Assembly: GCF_945859685.1 (NCBI RefSeq)
Contig: NC_079147.1
Span: forward strand, 169,801,174-169,865,173
DNA length: 64,000 nucleotides
Direction: 5' to 3'
Source of the DNA: Eupeodes corollae
Lineage: Eukaryota > Arthropoda > Insecta > Diptera > Syrphidae
Part shown: piece by piece, positions 46,244 through 56,213 of the stretch
Numbering within the stretch: the stretch's first letter is position 1
Layout of the letters: the number at the start of each line of letters is the position of its first letter
Position numbers and translations under genes: made by a program
Notes under the pieces: generated by a model
What the model saw: only the letters and a program-made list of their open reading frames with translations
The model's database searches: none
Told to the model about the DNA's origin: nothing

Positions 46244-47569
46244 ATGAGCAGGAGTCGCCGAGTTTCTATTTACGACGACATAGAAATTATAAACGCTCAC
46301 AACGAAGCAACATTTGAAGAATTTTTCCAAAGGTTTCGTAACACGGTAGATAGGTTTAACTTGGACCATTCTTTTAGTTTTTCAGAAGAATTAGAATCAG
46401 TTATTTCCAATTCAACATCCAATATGGCGGATCAAGAAGATCCCCAAGGTGTGGAAAATGACCCAAGCTATATAGTTGAGGGCGGTGATAGAGAGCCAGC
46501 AGATCGCGCTGATAATGATGTTGGTCGAAAGGAAGATTTACTTGCTAGAATAGAGAGAAGCATGGTTCAGAACCAAGTTAGGATTTTCCAGCAAATGGAC
46601 ATTTTTATGGGAAATGTGCTGCAAAAATTGGAAGATTTGCGTTTGCCTTCGCAACAAACAATCAACCCTCCTCAAGTCGAAAGACATAGCTCTTCCATGA
46701 CCCAAGCTATTCCGCCAAGAAGCTCAAGTGCTTCCACTACCTTCAGTGCTTCAGGTCCATGTAGATTGGATCGTTGGAACATCAAATATGATGGTTCCGA
46801 AAATGTATCTGACTTTCTTTTGAAGATAGGAAGAATGCAGTCATGTTCACCTTATAGCGAAGAACAAATCGCAGCAAACTTCCATATTTTGCTTGACGGT
46901 AGGGCAAATAAGTGGTTTTGGCGTTTTGTGAAGAAAAATCCGAACGCGGACTTATCTTTAATAAAGGAAGCAATCAAAAAGGAATTCGGCAAATTGGAGT
47001 CAGAAATTGATATTTATATGAGACTCATGTGTCGAAAGCAGGGACCGAAAGAATCTTTTGATGATTTTTATGTTTCGATTTCAAGCTTAAACGATCGTCT
47101 AAAAGAACCATTTAGCGATAAAAAGTTGATTGAAATCATTAGGGGTAATACTAAGGAGAAGCTAGGAGAGATTTTGTTGTCGGCTGAGGTGAAGAACTTA
47201 GAGCAGCTTCGACAAAAAGCTCGCGAGGCTGAACGATTTTTGAATAAAAGAGCCGTCGGTCATCGAAACGTTAGTGAGATCGCGGTCGAAAACGATACTT
47301 CCGATACAGAATTGGAAGTCGCAGCCATGTATTCTACCAGAAAGCCAGTTTCAACCGCAAATTATATATGTTGGAATTGTGATCAGAAGGGACATGCCTA
47401 TCACTTTTGCCCATCGGCAATCAGAAATTTATTTTGTTTCCTTTGTGGTGCTAAGGGTGTCACCACGGTTCAATGTGGTAAACATCAAGCGGGAAACTTC
47501 CCGAGGGACGAAACGAGGAGTGGGGAGGTTCGTTCCTCAAGGAATCTGACGAACCACTCTCAAAACTAA
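46244..47569 (+). CDS. gag: Gag polyprotein, unit 1 (441 aa)
   Basis: This is the structural protein of the retrotransposon particle. An acidic N-terminal region (1-150) is followed by a capsid-type domain at about 175-335, with WNIKYDGSENVSDFLLKI, a RANKWFWRF block and a Glu/Lys-rich helical end. The nucleocapsid has a perfect CX2CX4HX4C knuckle (C376, C379, H384, C389). A second one at C398, C401, C411 has Val406 where His is expected. The ATG at 46244 is chosen because it is the first in a long open frame and is conserved in both units. A -1 slippery site (47491-47497, codons 417-418) allows continuation into pol; unshifted ribosomes stop at TAA 47567-47569. Confidence 0.93.
   Translation: MSRSRRVSIYDDIEIINAHNEATFEEFFQRFRNTVDRFNLDHSFSFSEELESVISNSTSNMADQEDPQGVENDPSYIVEGGDREPADRADNDVGRKEDLLARIERSMVQNQVRIFQQMDIFMGNVLQKLEDLRLPSQQTINPPQVERHSSSMTQAIPPRSSSASTTFSASGPCRLDRWNIKYDGSENVSDFLLKIGRMQSCSPYSEEQIAANFHILLDGRANKWFWRFVKKNPNADLSLIKEAIKKEFGKLESEIDIYMRLMCRKQGPKESFDDFYVSISSLNDRLKEPFSDKKLIEIIRGNTKEKLGEILLSAEVKNLEQLRQKAREAERFLNKRAVGHRNVSEIAVENDTSDTELEVAAMYSTRKPVSTANYICWNCDQKGHAYHFCPSAIRNLFCFLCGAKGVTTVQCGKHQAGNFPRDETRSGEVRSSRNLTNHSQN
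47491..47497 (+). promoter_or_regulatory. Programmed -1 frameshift heptamer GGGAAAC (unit 1)
   Basis: In the gag frame it reads G GGA AAC, the X XXY YYZ form. The pol frame is open from 47482 (after a TAA at 47479-47481) and gag ends at 47569, so the heptamer lies inside the only overlap. A stem downstream (GGTTCGT 47527-47533 with ACGAACC 47549-47555, extended by GAGT 47518-47521 with ACTC 47556-47559) may stimulate shifting, although its 20-nt spacer is longer than usual. Confidence 0.75.
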
Positions 47570-50500
47570 GAACTAAAAACCTAACGCATTCCTCCGATGA
47601 AGCTGATAACAGTTCAATCCCAAAACGAATTTTAAAAAGGGAAAAGTCCAACGTTGATGTTGATCAGTTTCATCCGATAGAATCACACAATCTTAAGTCT
47701 CTTCACGAGCGAAAACTTAATTACGAAAAAGTTCGATCTCGAATTTTCGGCAATAACAATAGAAAAACCAGTTTAAAAATTCAAAAAGCTCGTTGTCGTT
47801 TTCGAAATCGAAAAAGGTTTCGAAAACAAATAATCGAAACGATAATATCTTCGGATACGGATGGTCGTATGTATGCCAATATTTTTTTGAATAATGAGTC
47901 AGTGTTTGGACTGCTTGATAGTGGAGCATCTATTTCAGTCTTAGGTGACGGGTGTTGGGAGTTAGTCCGAAAACTAGGGGTTGAAATACTACCCTACAAA
48001 AATATAGTACGTACGGCTGATGGTCAATCTCACGATATAGTTGGATATTGCGAGATAGACACAAAATATAATGGCATTTCGAAAAAAATTACATTTTATA
48101 TCATACCAAACTTGACACAAAAAGTATATCTTGGCATGAATTTTTGGCGTAGCTTCCAATTGTTACCTCAAATAAGTGAGTTAAAAATAGATTTTGATAA
48201 AGAAGAAGATTTTAAAGATGACACTGAATTATTGAAACTTTCATCTGAAGAGTCTTTTCAATTAGAAAGTGTTAAAAGACAGTTTCCAAATTTTGTTGTC
48301 CTTGGATTAGGGAAAACGGACCTCGGTTGTCACATCGTCGATACAGGAAACGCCACCCCGATAAAATCTAGGCATTACCCGTTATCTCCGGTTCGTCAAG
48401 GCGAGGTCTATAAAGAGTTAGATCGCATGTTGGAGCTGGGAGTTATAGAAGTCAGTAATTCTCCATGGAGTTGTCCCGTTGTGCTGGTGAGAAAACCAGG
48501 TAAAGTCCGTCTTTGTTTAGACTTTCGAAAAGTCAACTCGGTCACGGTTAAAGATGCGTATCCGTTGCCTCATGTTGAAGGTCTTTTAAGTCGGATAAAG
48601 GACACTCACTTTATCTCGGGGATAGACTTAAAGGACGCGTATTGGCAAATTCCTTTGCACGAAAAATCACGAGAGAAAACAGCCTTCACTGTACCTGGTA
48701 GACCACTCTATCAGTTTAAGGTAATGCCATTTGGTTTGAGTAACGCTGGACAAACGCTGTGTAGAGTAATGGATCAAGTTATTCCTAGCCATCTTCGAGA
48801 TAACGTGTTTGTCTATTTAGATGACTTACTGATTTGCACTTCGGATTTCGAGTCACATTTACGAATCCTTAAAGAAGTGGCAGCCTGCCTTCGTCGAGCA
48901 AATTTAACAATTAATCTCGAGAAAAGCAAATTCTGCATGAAGGAAATAAAATTCCTAGGTTTTATTGTAGGCCAGGGAAACCTGAAAACCAATCCGGATA
49001 AAATAGAAGCAATGGTTGATTTTCCGATTCCAACCACCGTTAGGCAAGTAAGAAGGTTTCTAGGGATGACAGGTTGGTACAGGAGATTTATTCGTAACTA
49101 TGCCGACGTAGCTGCTCCTTTAACCAACTGCCTTCAAAAGAAGGCTAAATTCGAATTCACCCCCGAAGCACTGAGAGCTTTTGAGAGACTTAAATCAGCC
49201 CTTTCTTCAGCTCCAGTATTAGCTGAACCTAACTTTTCAAAACCTTTTGTCATTCAATGCGATGCCTCGTCTGAAGGAGTAGGCGGTGTTCTCTTCCAAG
49301 TGGATGAGAACGGTAATGAGAAGCCTATTGCATTTATGTCGAAGAAACTCAACAAATCGCAGAAAAATTATACGGTCACAGAACAAGAATGCCTCGCAGC
49401 CGTGCTAAGCGTGCGAAAATTTCGGCCTTACGTCGACGGATTGCCCTTTACAATCATTACGGACCATTCGAGCCTTAAATGGCTTATGTCAATGAAGGAG
49501 CTATCAGGGAGACTAGCCAGATGGAGCCTAGAACTCCAAGGGTACGACTTCTCGATTGAACATCGAAAAGGATCCTTGAACGTAGTACCAGATTGTCTGT
49601 CGAGGATGAACATGGAGGAAATCGCGACAGGTGATATTGATGCAGATAATGCGATTTGTGGAGGTTCTTCGATAACGATATGCGATGATATCGATTTAAA
49701 TTCAACTGAGTTTGATTCGGAACAATATACTCGCTTGAGAGAGAACATTGTCCAAAACCAAGCAAATCTCCCAGACCTTGTCGTTTCCGAAAAATATATT
49801 TACCGAAGAGTTAGATTCAGAACCGGAAGCGTAGACGAAGAAGATTCCCTTTGGCGCTTATGGCTTCCCGATAGTCTAACACAAAAGTGTATCGAAATGT
49901 GTCACAATACCAAACTAAGTTGCCATAGTGGTTTTGACAAGACGTATGTCCGCGTACGATCCAGATATTACTGGCCAAAAATGATTAACGACATTAAGAC
50001 TTACGTGAAAAACTGTGAAATTTGTAAAATGGTTAAGGCGCCAAACAAAATTCTTCGCCCACCGATAGTCAACCAAACAAAAACAGAAAGGCCCATGCAA
50101 CGACTCTACGTTGATTTCCTTGGCCCGTATCCGCGTACAAAGCGAGGAAACATTTACGTTTTCATTGTGGTTGACCATTTTACAAAGTTCATGTTTTTCA
50201 AAGCCTTACCAAAAGCTACGTCAAACCGTGTGATTCAATATCTTGAATCAGAGATTTTCCATACTTTCGGGACCCCTGAACAAATCCACTCCGACAACGG
50301 TCGTCAATTTGTGTCCAAAGATTTCAAAATCTTTTTGGATAACTACGGCGTTAAGCATGTGCGAACGGCAGTATATTCGCCTCAAGCCAACATTTCGGAG
50401 CGGGTCAATCGCAGTTTTCTTAGCAAGTTGAGAATTTTAATTTCAAAGCAGCAAAATGACTGGGACCTTCATTTATCCAGTATAGCATGTGCGTTGCGAT

Positions 50501-50931
50501 CCGATATGCACGACTCGCTAAATTGTCAACCATATTTCGCCATGTTTGGACAAAACATGATAAACCACGGTTCAACTTATGCTTTACTAAGAAAACTAAA
50601 CGCATTGCACGATCCCGAAATGTTGGTCAAACCGCGCACACTTAATTTGACACTCGCAAGACAGACGTTGTCGGAGAATTTGGACAGGGCATACGTTAAG
50701 TCGAGAAACACTTATAATAAAAGATCTAAAAATGTCACTTACCGTGAAGGTCAAGAGGTATTCCATAGGAACTTCGCCCAGAGTAATTTCGCTCAAGGAA
50801 TCAATGCCAAATTGCTTCCGAAATTTTTAAAATCCCGTGTAAAAAAGGTGGTGGGCAACTGCATGTATGAGCTAGAATCCCGATCTGGTAAAACTCTAGG
50901 CATTTTCCATGCCAAAGACATTCGTCAATAA
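47491..50931 (+). CDS. pol: Pol polyprotein, unit 1 (protease, RT, RNase H, integrase)
   Basis: The frame is open from 47482 and is expected to be reached by -1 frameshifting at 47491; the first Met is at 47869. Numbering from that Met: protease LLDSGAS with D17; reverse transcriptase LDFRKVN, PFGLSNA and YLDD (D318, D319); RNase H CDAS (D465), EQECLA (E507) and TDH (D532); integrase zinc site H679, H686, C716, C719 and catalytic D749, D809, E844 with 34 residues between the last two, in the form YSPQANISERVNRS. A C-terminal LLPKFLKSRVKKVV block resembles the GPY/F module. It ends at TAA 50929-50931. No key residue is missing, so the enzyme set looks complete. Confidence 0.93.
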   Translation, partial: GKLPEGRNEEWGGSFLKESDEPLSKLRTKNLTHSSDEADNSSIPKRILKREKSNVDVDQFHPIESHNLKSLHERKLNYEKVRSRIFGNNNRKTSLKIQKARCRFRNRKRFRKQIIETIISSDTDGRMYANIFLNNESVFGLLDSGASISVLGDGCWELVRKLGVEILPYKNIVRTADGQSHDIVGYCEIDTKYNGISKKITFYIIPNLTQKVYLGMNFWRSFQLLPQISELKIDFDKEEDFKDDTELLKLSSEESFQLESVKRQFPNFVVLGLGKTDLGCHIVDTGNATPIKSRHYPLSPVRQGEVYKELDRMLELGVIEVSNSPWSCPVVLVRKPGKVRLCLDFRKVNSVTVKDAYPLPHVEGLLSRIKDTHFISGIDLKDAYWQIPLHEKSREKTAFTVPGRPLYQFKVMPFGLSNAGQTLCRVMDQVIPSHLRDNVFVYLDDLLICTSDFESHLRILKEVAACLRRANLTINLEKSKFCMKEIKFLGFIVGQGNLKTNPDKIEAMVDFPIPTTVRQVRRFLGMTGWYRRFIRNYADVAAPLTNCLQKKAKFEFTPEALRAFERLKSALSSAPVLAEPNFSKPFVIQCDASSEGVGGVLFQVDENGNEKPIAFMSKKLNKSQKNYTVTEQECLAAVLSVRKFRPYVDGLPFTIITDHSSLKWLMSMKELSGRLARWSLELQGYDFSIEHRKGSLNVVPDCLSRMNMEEIATGDIDADNAICGGSSITICDDIDLNSTEFDSEQYTRLRENIVQNQANLPDLVVSEKYIYRRVRFRTGSVDEEDSLWRLWLPDSLTQKCIEMCHNTKLSCHSGFDKTYVRVRSRYYWPKMINDIKTYVKNCEICKMVKAPNKILRPPIVNQTKTERPMQRLYVDFLGPYPRTKRGNIYVFIVVDHFTKFMFFKALPKATSNRVIQYLESEIFHTFGTPEQIHSDNGRQFVSKDFKIFLDNYGVKHVRTAVYSPQANISERVNRSFLSKLRILISKQQNDWDLHLSSIACALRSDMHDSLNCQPYFAMFGQNMINHGSTYALLRKLNALHDPEMLVKPRTLNLTLARQTLSENLDRAYVKSRNTYNKRSKNVTYREGQEVFHRNFAQSNFAQGINAKLLPKFLKSRVKKVVGNCMYELESRSGKTLGIFHAKDIRQ

Positions 50932-51666
50932 CCGGACAACTGAAGCAAAAAGAAAAAAAAAAGAACACAAAGTATCGTTTCAAAAAAATAAATACAAATT
51001 TTTTTAACTTATCTGACGTCATCCTATTGTTTTGATAAGTGGGTTCGCGCCCCACGTTTAACACAGCAGCTGATACACAAAAAAGCTCTAACCTTTTAAA
51101 AAATTAATCCGAACCAATTTAAAAGTTAAATAACTTTAACACGATCTTTTTTATTAAGAAACACCGAAGAAAATTTTAATTTTAAAACCCCGTCGGCAAA
51201 ACAAAAAGCATCGCGATTAACAACAAGATTTTTTTTGCCACGAATAGCAACATATGTTTGAGGTGAACGACCTCTGTTTTTTTTTATTTTAGCAATATGT
51301 TTATGTTTCCTTAATGTAGCGGATGTTTTTTTTTGGGCATCTCACTCGCGGCTAGTATGGTTGTCTTCGTCGCACAATATTAAAAACAACCGACAAGCAA
51401 ATTGCGAATTCCTGATTTTTTTACCGTTAACACTTTTTTATTTTGTTCACACTATTTATTTATTTTGGATTTTTTTCCTTGACAAAGGCTTTTTATCACA
51501 AAAAAAACACTTAGAATAAAAAAGCTTCGCCTAAGCCGAACTTATTCCGGCAATTTTGAATTTCACTTCAATCACCTGTCACAATGCACTACCCGGCCGC
51601 GCGAAAAAGAACGGCGGGTTCAGTTCGCATATTCCATATAAGTTTTATATGGAAAACGCGAAGCCC
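50932..51666 (+). other. 3' untranslated region, unit 1
   Basis: 735 bp without an env-like plus-strand frame. A perfect 10-bp-arm palindrome (TTCCATATAA, loop GTT, TTATATGGAA) lies at 51632-51654. The polypurine tract expected just before the 3' LTR is weak: GGAAAACGCGAAG then CCC, next to LTR2. Confidence 0.75.
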
Positions 51667-53767
51667 TGTAACCGAATGGTCTGTGTTTAGACAATTAAAA
51701 ATTATTATTTTTATTACATGCAAATAGAAGAATATCAAAATAAAAGTAAACAAAACAAACGAAAAAAAAAACACCACCAACTAGGACAAGACCGACGACG
51801 ACTCAACTGCTAGTGCAGTTGTTTATACTTCTAACGAAATAGTACAGCAATGCTAACTCGCTCCCCCTCTACAGGGATAAGCTGAGTGACAAAACTTCTC
51901 CTTCTGGTCAGAAAGTATCATGGCTGACACACGAATCACAAATTGAGTGATTGTCAGCAAGTTACCGTAGGGTGAGAATGTTTAGAGGGAATGTTGCGAA
52001 GGTGGAGAAACTCACCTCTGTTGCGTGAAACAATTAGGATGCGATCGGTGTCATGACATTTATGAATCCGATTCGCATCCAAAAGACGTTTGCAACAAGT
52101 GCGTAAATCACACCCACCAATGTTCACACCCACATAAAAAGATTAATTGCGTTATAACATTAATGTAATAATGCGTAATCTAGTGGGTGTGAAACGAGAC
52201 AAAGGCTGGAAAATCCTGGTTAGGTAGTGTTAGTGAGATAGGTAGAGCTAGGGTTCTTGAGCAAATGCCGTCGGCAAGTACCTTCTTTTCAAATTATCCA
52301 CCCTCGAATAAAGAAGCCCAGAAGAATTTGAAGAAGATACCGCCAAACGACCGCTCAAGGAACCTAGTTCGAGAATAATCTCAATTCGTAAGTAGGTTTT
52401 CAATAAGGCAAATATGTTATAAATCAGTTTTTTTTTTAATAGTTTTTTTATTAAGACATATCCGCCAGCGCTGATTTTGGTCACATCGAGATAGGATGTA
52501 CGTACCTATAATATCAACCTTAAAATAAAGATAGTTAAAGATCAAATTTTATTTTTTATATGTATATACATATATATATATATACATACGTCTACAAATT
52601 GGTTACTAAGGTAAGCTTCAATTAAATAAAATTCAAGTGAAAATAGATAATAAAAAGCATATTTTTTTGTGCATTTAGGCCGTTAAAAAAATTTTCTTTT
52701 GACGGCCTCAAATTTGTGTTTTTAAAGGAAACAGAAACAGGAAATTTACGTGCGGGAAATCCCAAAAAACCCCTGAAATCGTCTCGCCAATTAACCGCCA
52801 AACAAAGAAAAACCTAATAGTCATCATACATACATACATATATACAATTATAAAAGTGCCTTTTTTTTACTTTTTTTTTTAAATTCAAAAATTTAAACAA
52901 CTTCAATCTTTTATTGTTCAATTTAAATTTTTTGTACAGTGATAACTTAACGTTTTTTTTTTATATTTAACATTCAAATTGAAAAAAGTAATTTTGATAA
53001 AATAAGAAAGTGGTGTATATACATACCTACCTTATACATATATATATATATTCATATACATATATATATATATAAGTGTAGATTTACCTTAGTGCGAATT
53101 ATATTTCTTTTGGATAAAGTGGTAATATTTATATATTATTTCAAATAAAAATACAAAAAAATAAGGCGTACTAAAGATCGCCACATCGATCCACGATTCA
53201 TCGAGGGAGTGGCCACTACATCGATATTTTGGGGTGAGTGATATTTTTGTTAACTAGTCGTATTGAGACAATTTTAAATATAAATATTGCCCATTACTTC
53301 CGTAGGATATAATAGTGCTAGTCTATAAATATATATACCCTACATTTTTTTTACTTCAGCTTTCAATTTTACTAAAATTTTTTTTACTTTCAAATTTTGA
53401 TTTTTTTAAAAGTTAATTTCAATGTGAGATATTTTTTTTTATAAAAATGAAATTGGTAATAAAATTTGTCATACCTTAGAAAAAAAATTATGAATCTCTA
53501 GATTTTTAATTAGAAAGGGGAAGATGAGGTGATGAGGAAACCGAGGTAGAAGGGCGGAGGAAGAGGAACGTTGTTTTTTGAAGGGGTTGTTTAGCGAGGA
53601 AACAACCAGGTAGGGTGGGTAAAGATTATCTCGCGCATCATTGACAGCTAGATGCAAAGCCTGGCATATTTTTTTTGATAACGAGGAGGTCAAAGGATCC
53701 ACTCCTGAGCTAGCGAGGGATATTTTGTGTGCCAGCAATGACCTCAACAGAGAATAAACTCGTTACA
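51667..53767 (+). repeat. LTR2 (2101 bp, shared by both units)
   Basis: It has the same ends and length as LTR1 and serves as the 3' LTR of unit 1 and the 5' LTR of unit 2. Base 14 (51680) is T where LTR1 has G. No other difference was noticed by eye. The AATAAA near its end is at 53753-53758. Confidence 0.93.
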
Positions 53768-54887
53768 AAAATGGCGCCCAACGTGTCGGTTTCACTATCG
53801 GAAGATGGTGAGACTAACAATTTTTAGTTTTGATTTATGAGTCGAAAATTAATTTTTTTTTGTCAAAACATTTTTAATTTTTTTTATTTTTTTATATTTT
53901 TATATTTTTATATATTTCTTTCACTTAACAAAATTTGATTTCAACATCTTTGTGAGTCCCGGTTACTAAGGTCAGTTACCCGGTACCGCGTTGCAACAAA
54001 GAGGTTGAAATTGATATAAAAGTATTTATTTGTACAAAGGAATCATAAAAGCCTAGTCTTTGGGCGTCTGAAGAAAAGATACCCAAATTGCAGGTGGATA
54101 TGGTATGCCCTTTTCTATACAACCACAAATTAAAGAGATCCCTTGATGCTAGCGGTGTCTTGGATGGTCCTTTAAACATTTCAAATTTTCAATTTTTAGT
54201 TTTCTGAGAATCTCCAGAGTCCTCATTGATGATGCTCGTCATGTAGTGTCCTGGAAACTTAGAAGACGATATATTAATCTTCATAAAAAAAAAAAAAACA
54301 ATAGCAAACACTAGTTTATTTTATTTTATTTATATACATACACATATTTTTGTCGACTCAAATGACGTTCCTTTTCAATCCTCGGTAATTGTATCTCGTT
54401 TCCGGATTCAAACCTCGTCTTCCCTTTTTGACTTTTTTGAAAATTTACAACTCAAACTAATTTTTCTTTGAGATACTAAGGATTTCAATACTCCGATTAT
54501 TTTTTTTAAAAATACGATTTTATGAAATACAGTTTCAATTAGACATTTATACGCTTTTTATTTTCTTTATACATTTTTTTTATTGAATTATATTTTTTTT
54601 AACAGTTTGTTTTGCAAACATTCTCTTTTATTTTATTAAAACATTTTTTTTATTACATTTTTTTTAACCTAATGTTGAATTGCAGTTTTAAAATTGTATA
54701 TATTATTTGATTTTGTTTTTTTTTTTGGTTTTGTTCTTCAAGCTTTGGTTTTGGTTTTTCAAATTGGCAAATTCCAATTTTTTTTAGTGGTACAGAAAAT
54801 AATTTTTTTGTTTTCCTATCGAAATTTGTCTTTTGAAGCTTACGGACAGGTGATAGAAATTAGTAGGTTGGTTCACTCGAACCAAGT
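53768..54887 (+). other. 5' untranslated leader, unit 2
   Basis: It matches the unit 1 leader at offset 8644. It includes the primer-binding site (53772-53785), an upstream frame overlapping the gag ATG (54694-54891) and the start-codon hairpin (54868-54885). Confidence 0.8.
53772..53785 (+). promoter_or_regulatory. Primer-binding site, tRNA-Lys type (unit 2)
   Basis: The same TGGCGCCCAACGTG lies four bases after LTR2. Confidence 0.8.
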
Positions 54888-56213
54888 ATGAGCAGGAGTC
54901 GCCGAGTTTCTATTTACGACGACATAGAAATTATAAACGCTCACAACGAAGCAACATTTGAAGAATTTTTCCAAAGGTTTCGTAACACGGTAGATAGGTT
55001 TAACTTGGACCATTCTTTTAGTTTTTCAGAAGAATTAGAATCAGTTATTTCCAATTCAACATCCAATATGGCGGATCAAGAAGATCCCCAAGGTGTGGAA
55101 AATGACCCAAGCTATATAGTTGAGGGCGGTGATAGAGAGCCAGCAGATCGCGCTGATAATGATGTTGGTCGAAAGGAAGATTTACTTGCTAGAATAGAGA
55201 GAAGCATGGTTCAGAACCAAGTTAGGATTTTCCAGCAAATGGACATTTTTATGGGAAATGTGCTGCAAAAATTGGAAGATTTGCGTTTGCCTTCGCAACA
55301 AACAATCAACCCTCCTCAAGTCGAAAGACATAGCTCTTCCATGACCCAAGCTATTCCGCCAAGAAGCTCAAGTGCTTCCACTACCTTCAGTGCTTCAGGT
55401 CCATGTAGATTGGATCGTTGGAACATCAAATATGATGGTTCCGAAAATGTATCTGACTTTCTTTTGAAGATAGGAAGAATGCAGTCATGTTCACCTTATA
55501 GCGAAGAACAAATCGCAGCAAACTTCCATATTTTGCTTGACGGTAGGGCAAATAAGTGGTTTTGGCGTTTTGTGAAGAAAAATCCGAACGCGGACTTATC
55601 TTTAATAAAGGAAGCAATCAAAAAGGAATTCGGCAAATTGGAGTCAGAAATTGATATTTATATGAGACTCATGTGTCGAAAGCAGGGACCGAAAGAATCT
55701 TTTGATGATTTTTATGTTTCGATTTCAAGCTTAAACGATCGTCTAAAAGAACCATTTAGCGATAAAAAGTTGATTGAAATCATTAGGGGTAATACTAAGG
55801 AGAAGCTAGGAGAGATTTTGTTGTCGGCTGAGGTGAAGAACTTAGAGCAGCTTCGACAAAAAGCTCGCGAGGCTGAACGATTTTTGAATAAAAGAGCCGT
55901 CGGTCATCGAAACGTTAGTGAGATCGCGGTCGAAAACGATACTTCCGATACAGAATTGGAAGTCGCAGCCATGTATTCTACCAGAAAGCCAGTTTCAACC
56001 GCAAATTATATATGTTGGAATTGTGATCAGAAGGGACATGCCTATCACTTTTGCCCATCGGCAATCAGAAATTTATTTTGTTTCCTTTGTGGTGCTAAGG
56101 GTGTCACCACGGTTCAATGTGGTAAACATCAAGCGGGAAACTTCCCGAGGGACGAAACGAGGAGTGGGGAGGTTCGTTCCTCAAGGAATCTGACGAACCA
56201 CTCTCAAAACTAA
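54888..56213 (+). CDS. gag: Gag polyprotein, unit 2 (441 aa)
   Basis: The predicted protein is identical to unit 1 Gag, including the intact CCHC knuckle and the altered second knuckle with Val406 in the His position. Sharing the altered knuckle shows that the change was present before duplication, so it is not random damage to one copy. The stop is TAA at 56211-56213. It has the same slippery site near its end and would be expressed from LTR2 or by read-through from LTR1. Confidence 0.93.
   Translation: MSRSRRVSIYDDIEIINAHNEATFEEFFQRFRNTVDRFNLDHSFSFSEELESVISNSTSNMADQEDPQGVENDPSYIVEGGDREPADRADNDVGRKEDLLARIERSMVQNQVRIFQQMDIFMGNVLQKLEDLRLPSQQTINPPQVERHSSSMTQAIPPRSSSASTTFSASGPCRLDRWNIKYDGSENVSDFLLKIGRMQSCSPYSEEQIAANFHILLDGRANKWFWRFVKKNPNADLSLIKEAIKKEFGKLESEIDIYMRLMCRKQGPKESFDDFYVSISSLNDRLKEPFSDKKLIEIIRGNTKEKLGEILLSAEVKNLEQLRQKAREAERFLNKRAVGHRNVSEIAVENDTSDTELEVAAMYSTRKPVSTANYICWNCDQKGHAYHFCPSAIRNLFCFLCGAKGVTTVQCGKHQAGNFPRDETRSGEVRSSRNLTNHSQN
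56135..56141 (+). promoter_or_regulatory. Programmed -1 frameshift heptamer GGGAAAC (unit 2)
   Basis: Same position relative to gag and pol as in unit 1, with the same downstream stem (56171-56177 with 56193-56199). Confidence 0.75.

Noticed and set aside
50278..50400. Integrase with 34 rather than 35 residues between the last two catalytic residues as a defect
   Set aside because: The YSPQAN..SERVNR form, one residue shorter, is to my knowledge usual in several insect gypsy-group integrases, so it is probably normal.
50932..51666. An env gene between pol and the 3' LTR
   Set aside because: The only frames there are short, and no signal peptide or membrane-spanning segment is seen on the plus strand.
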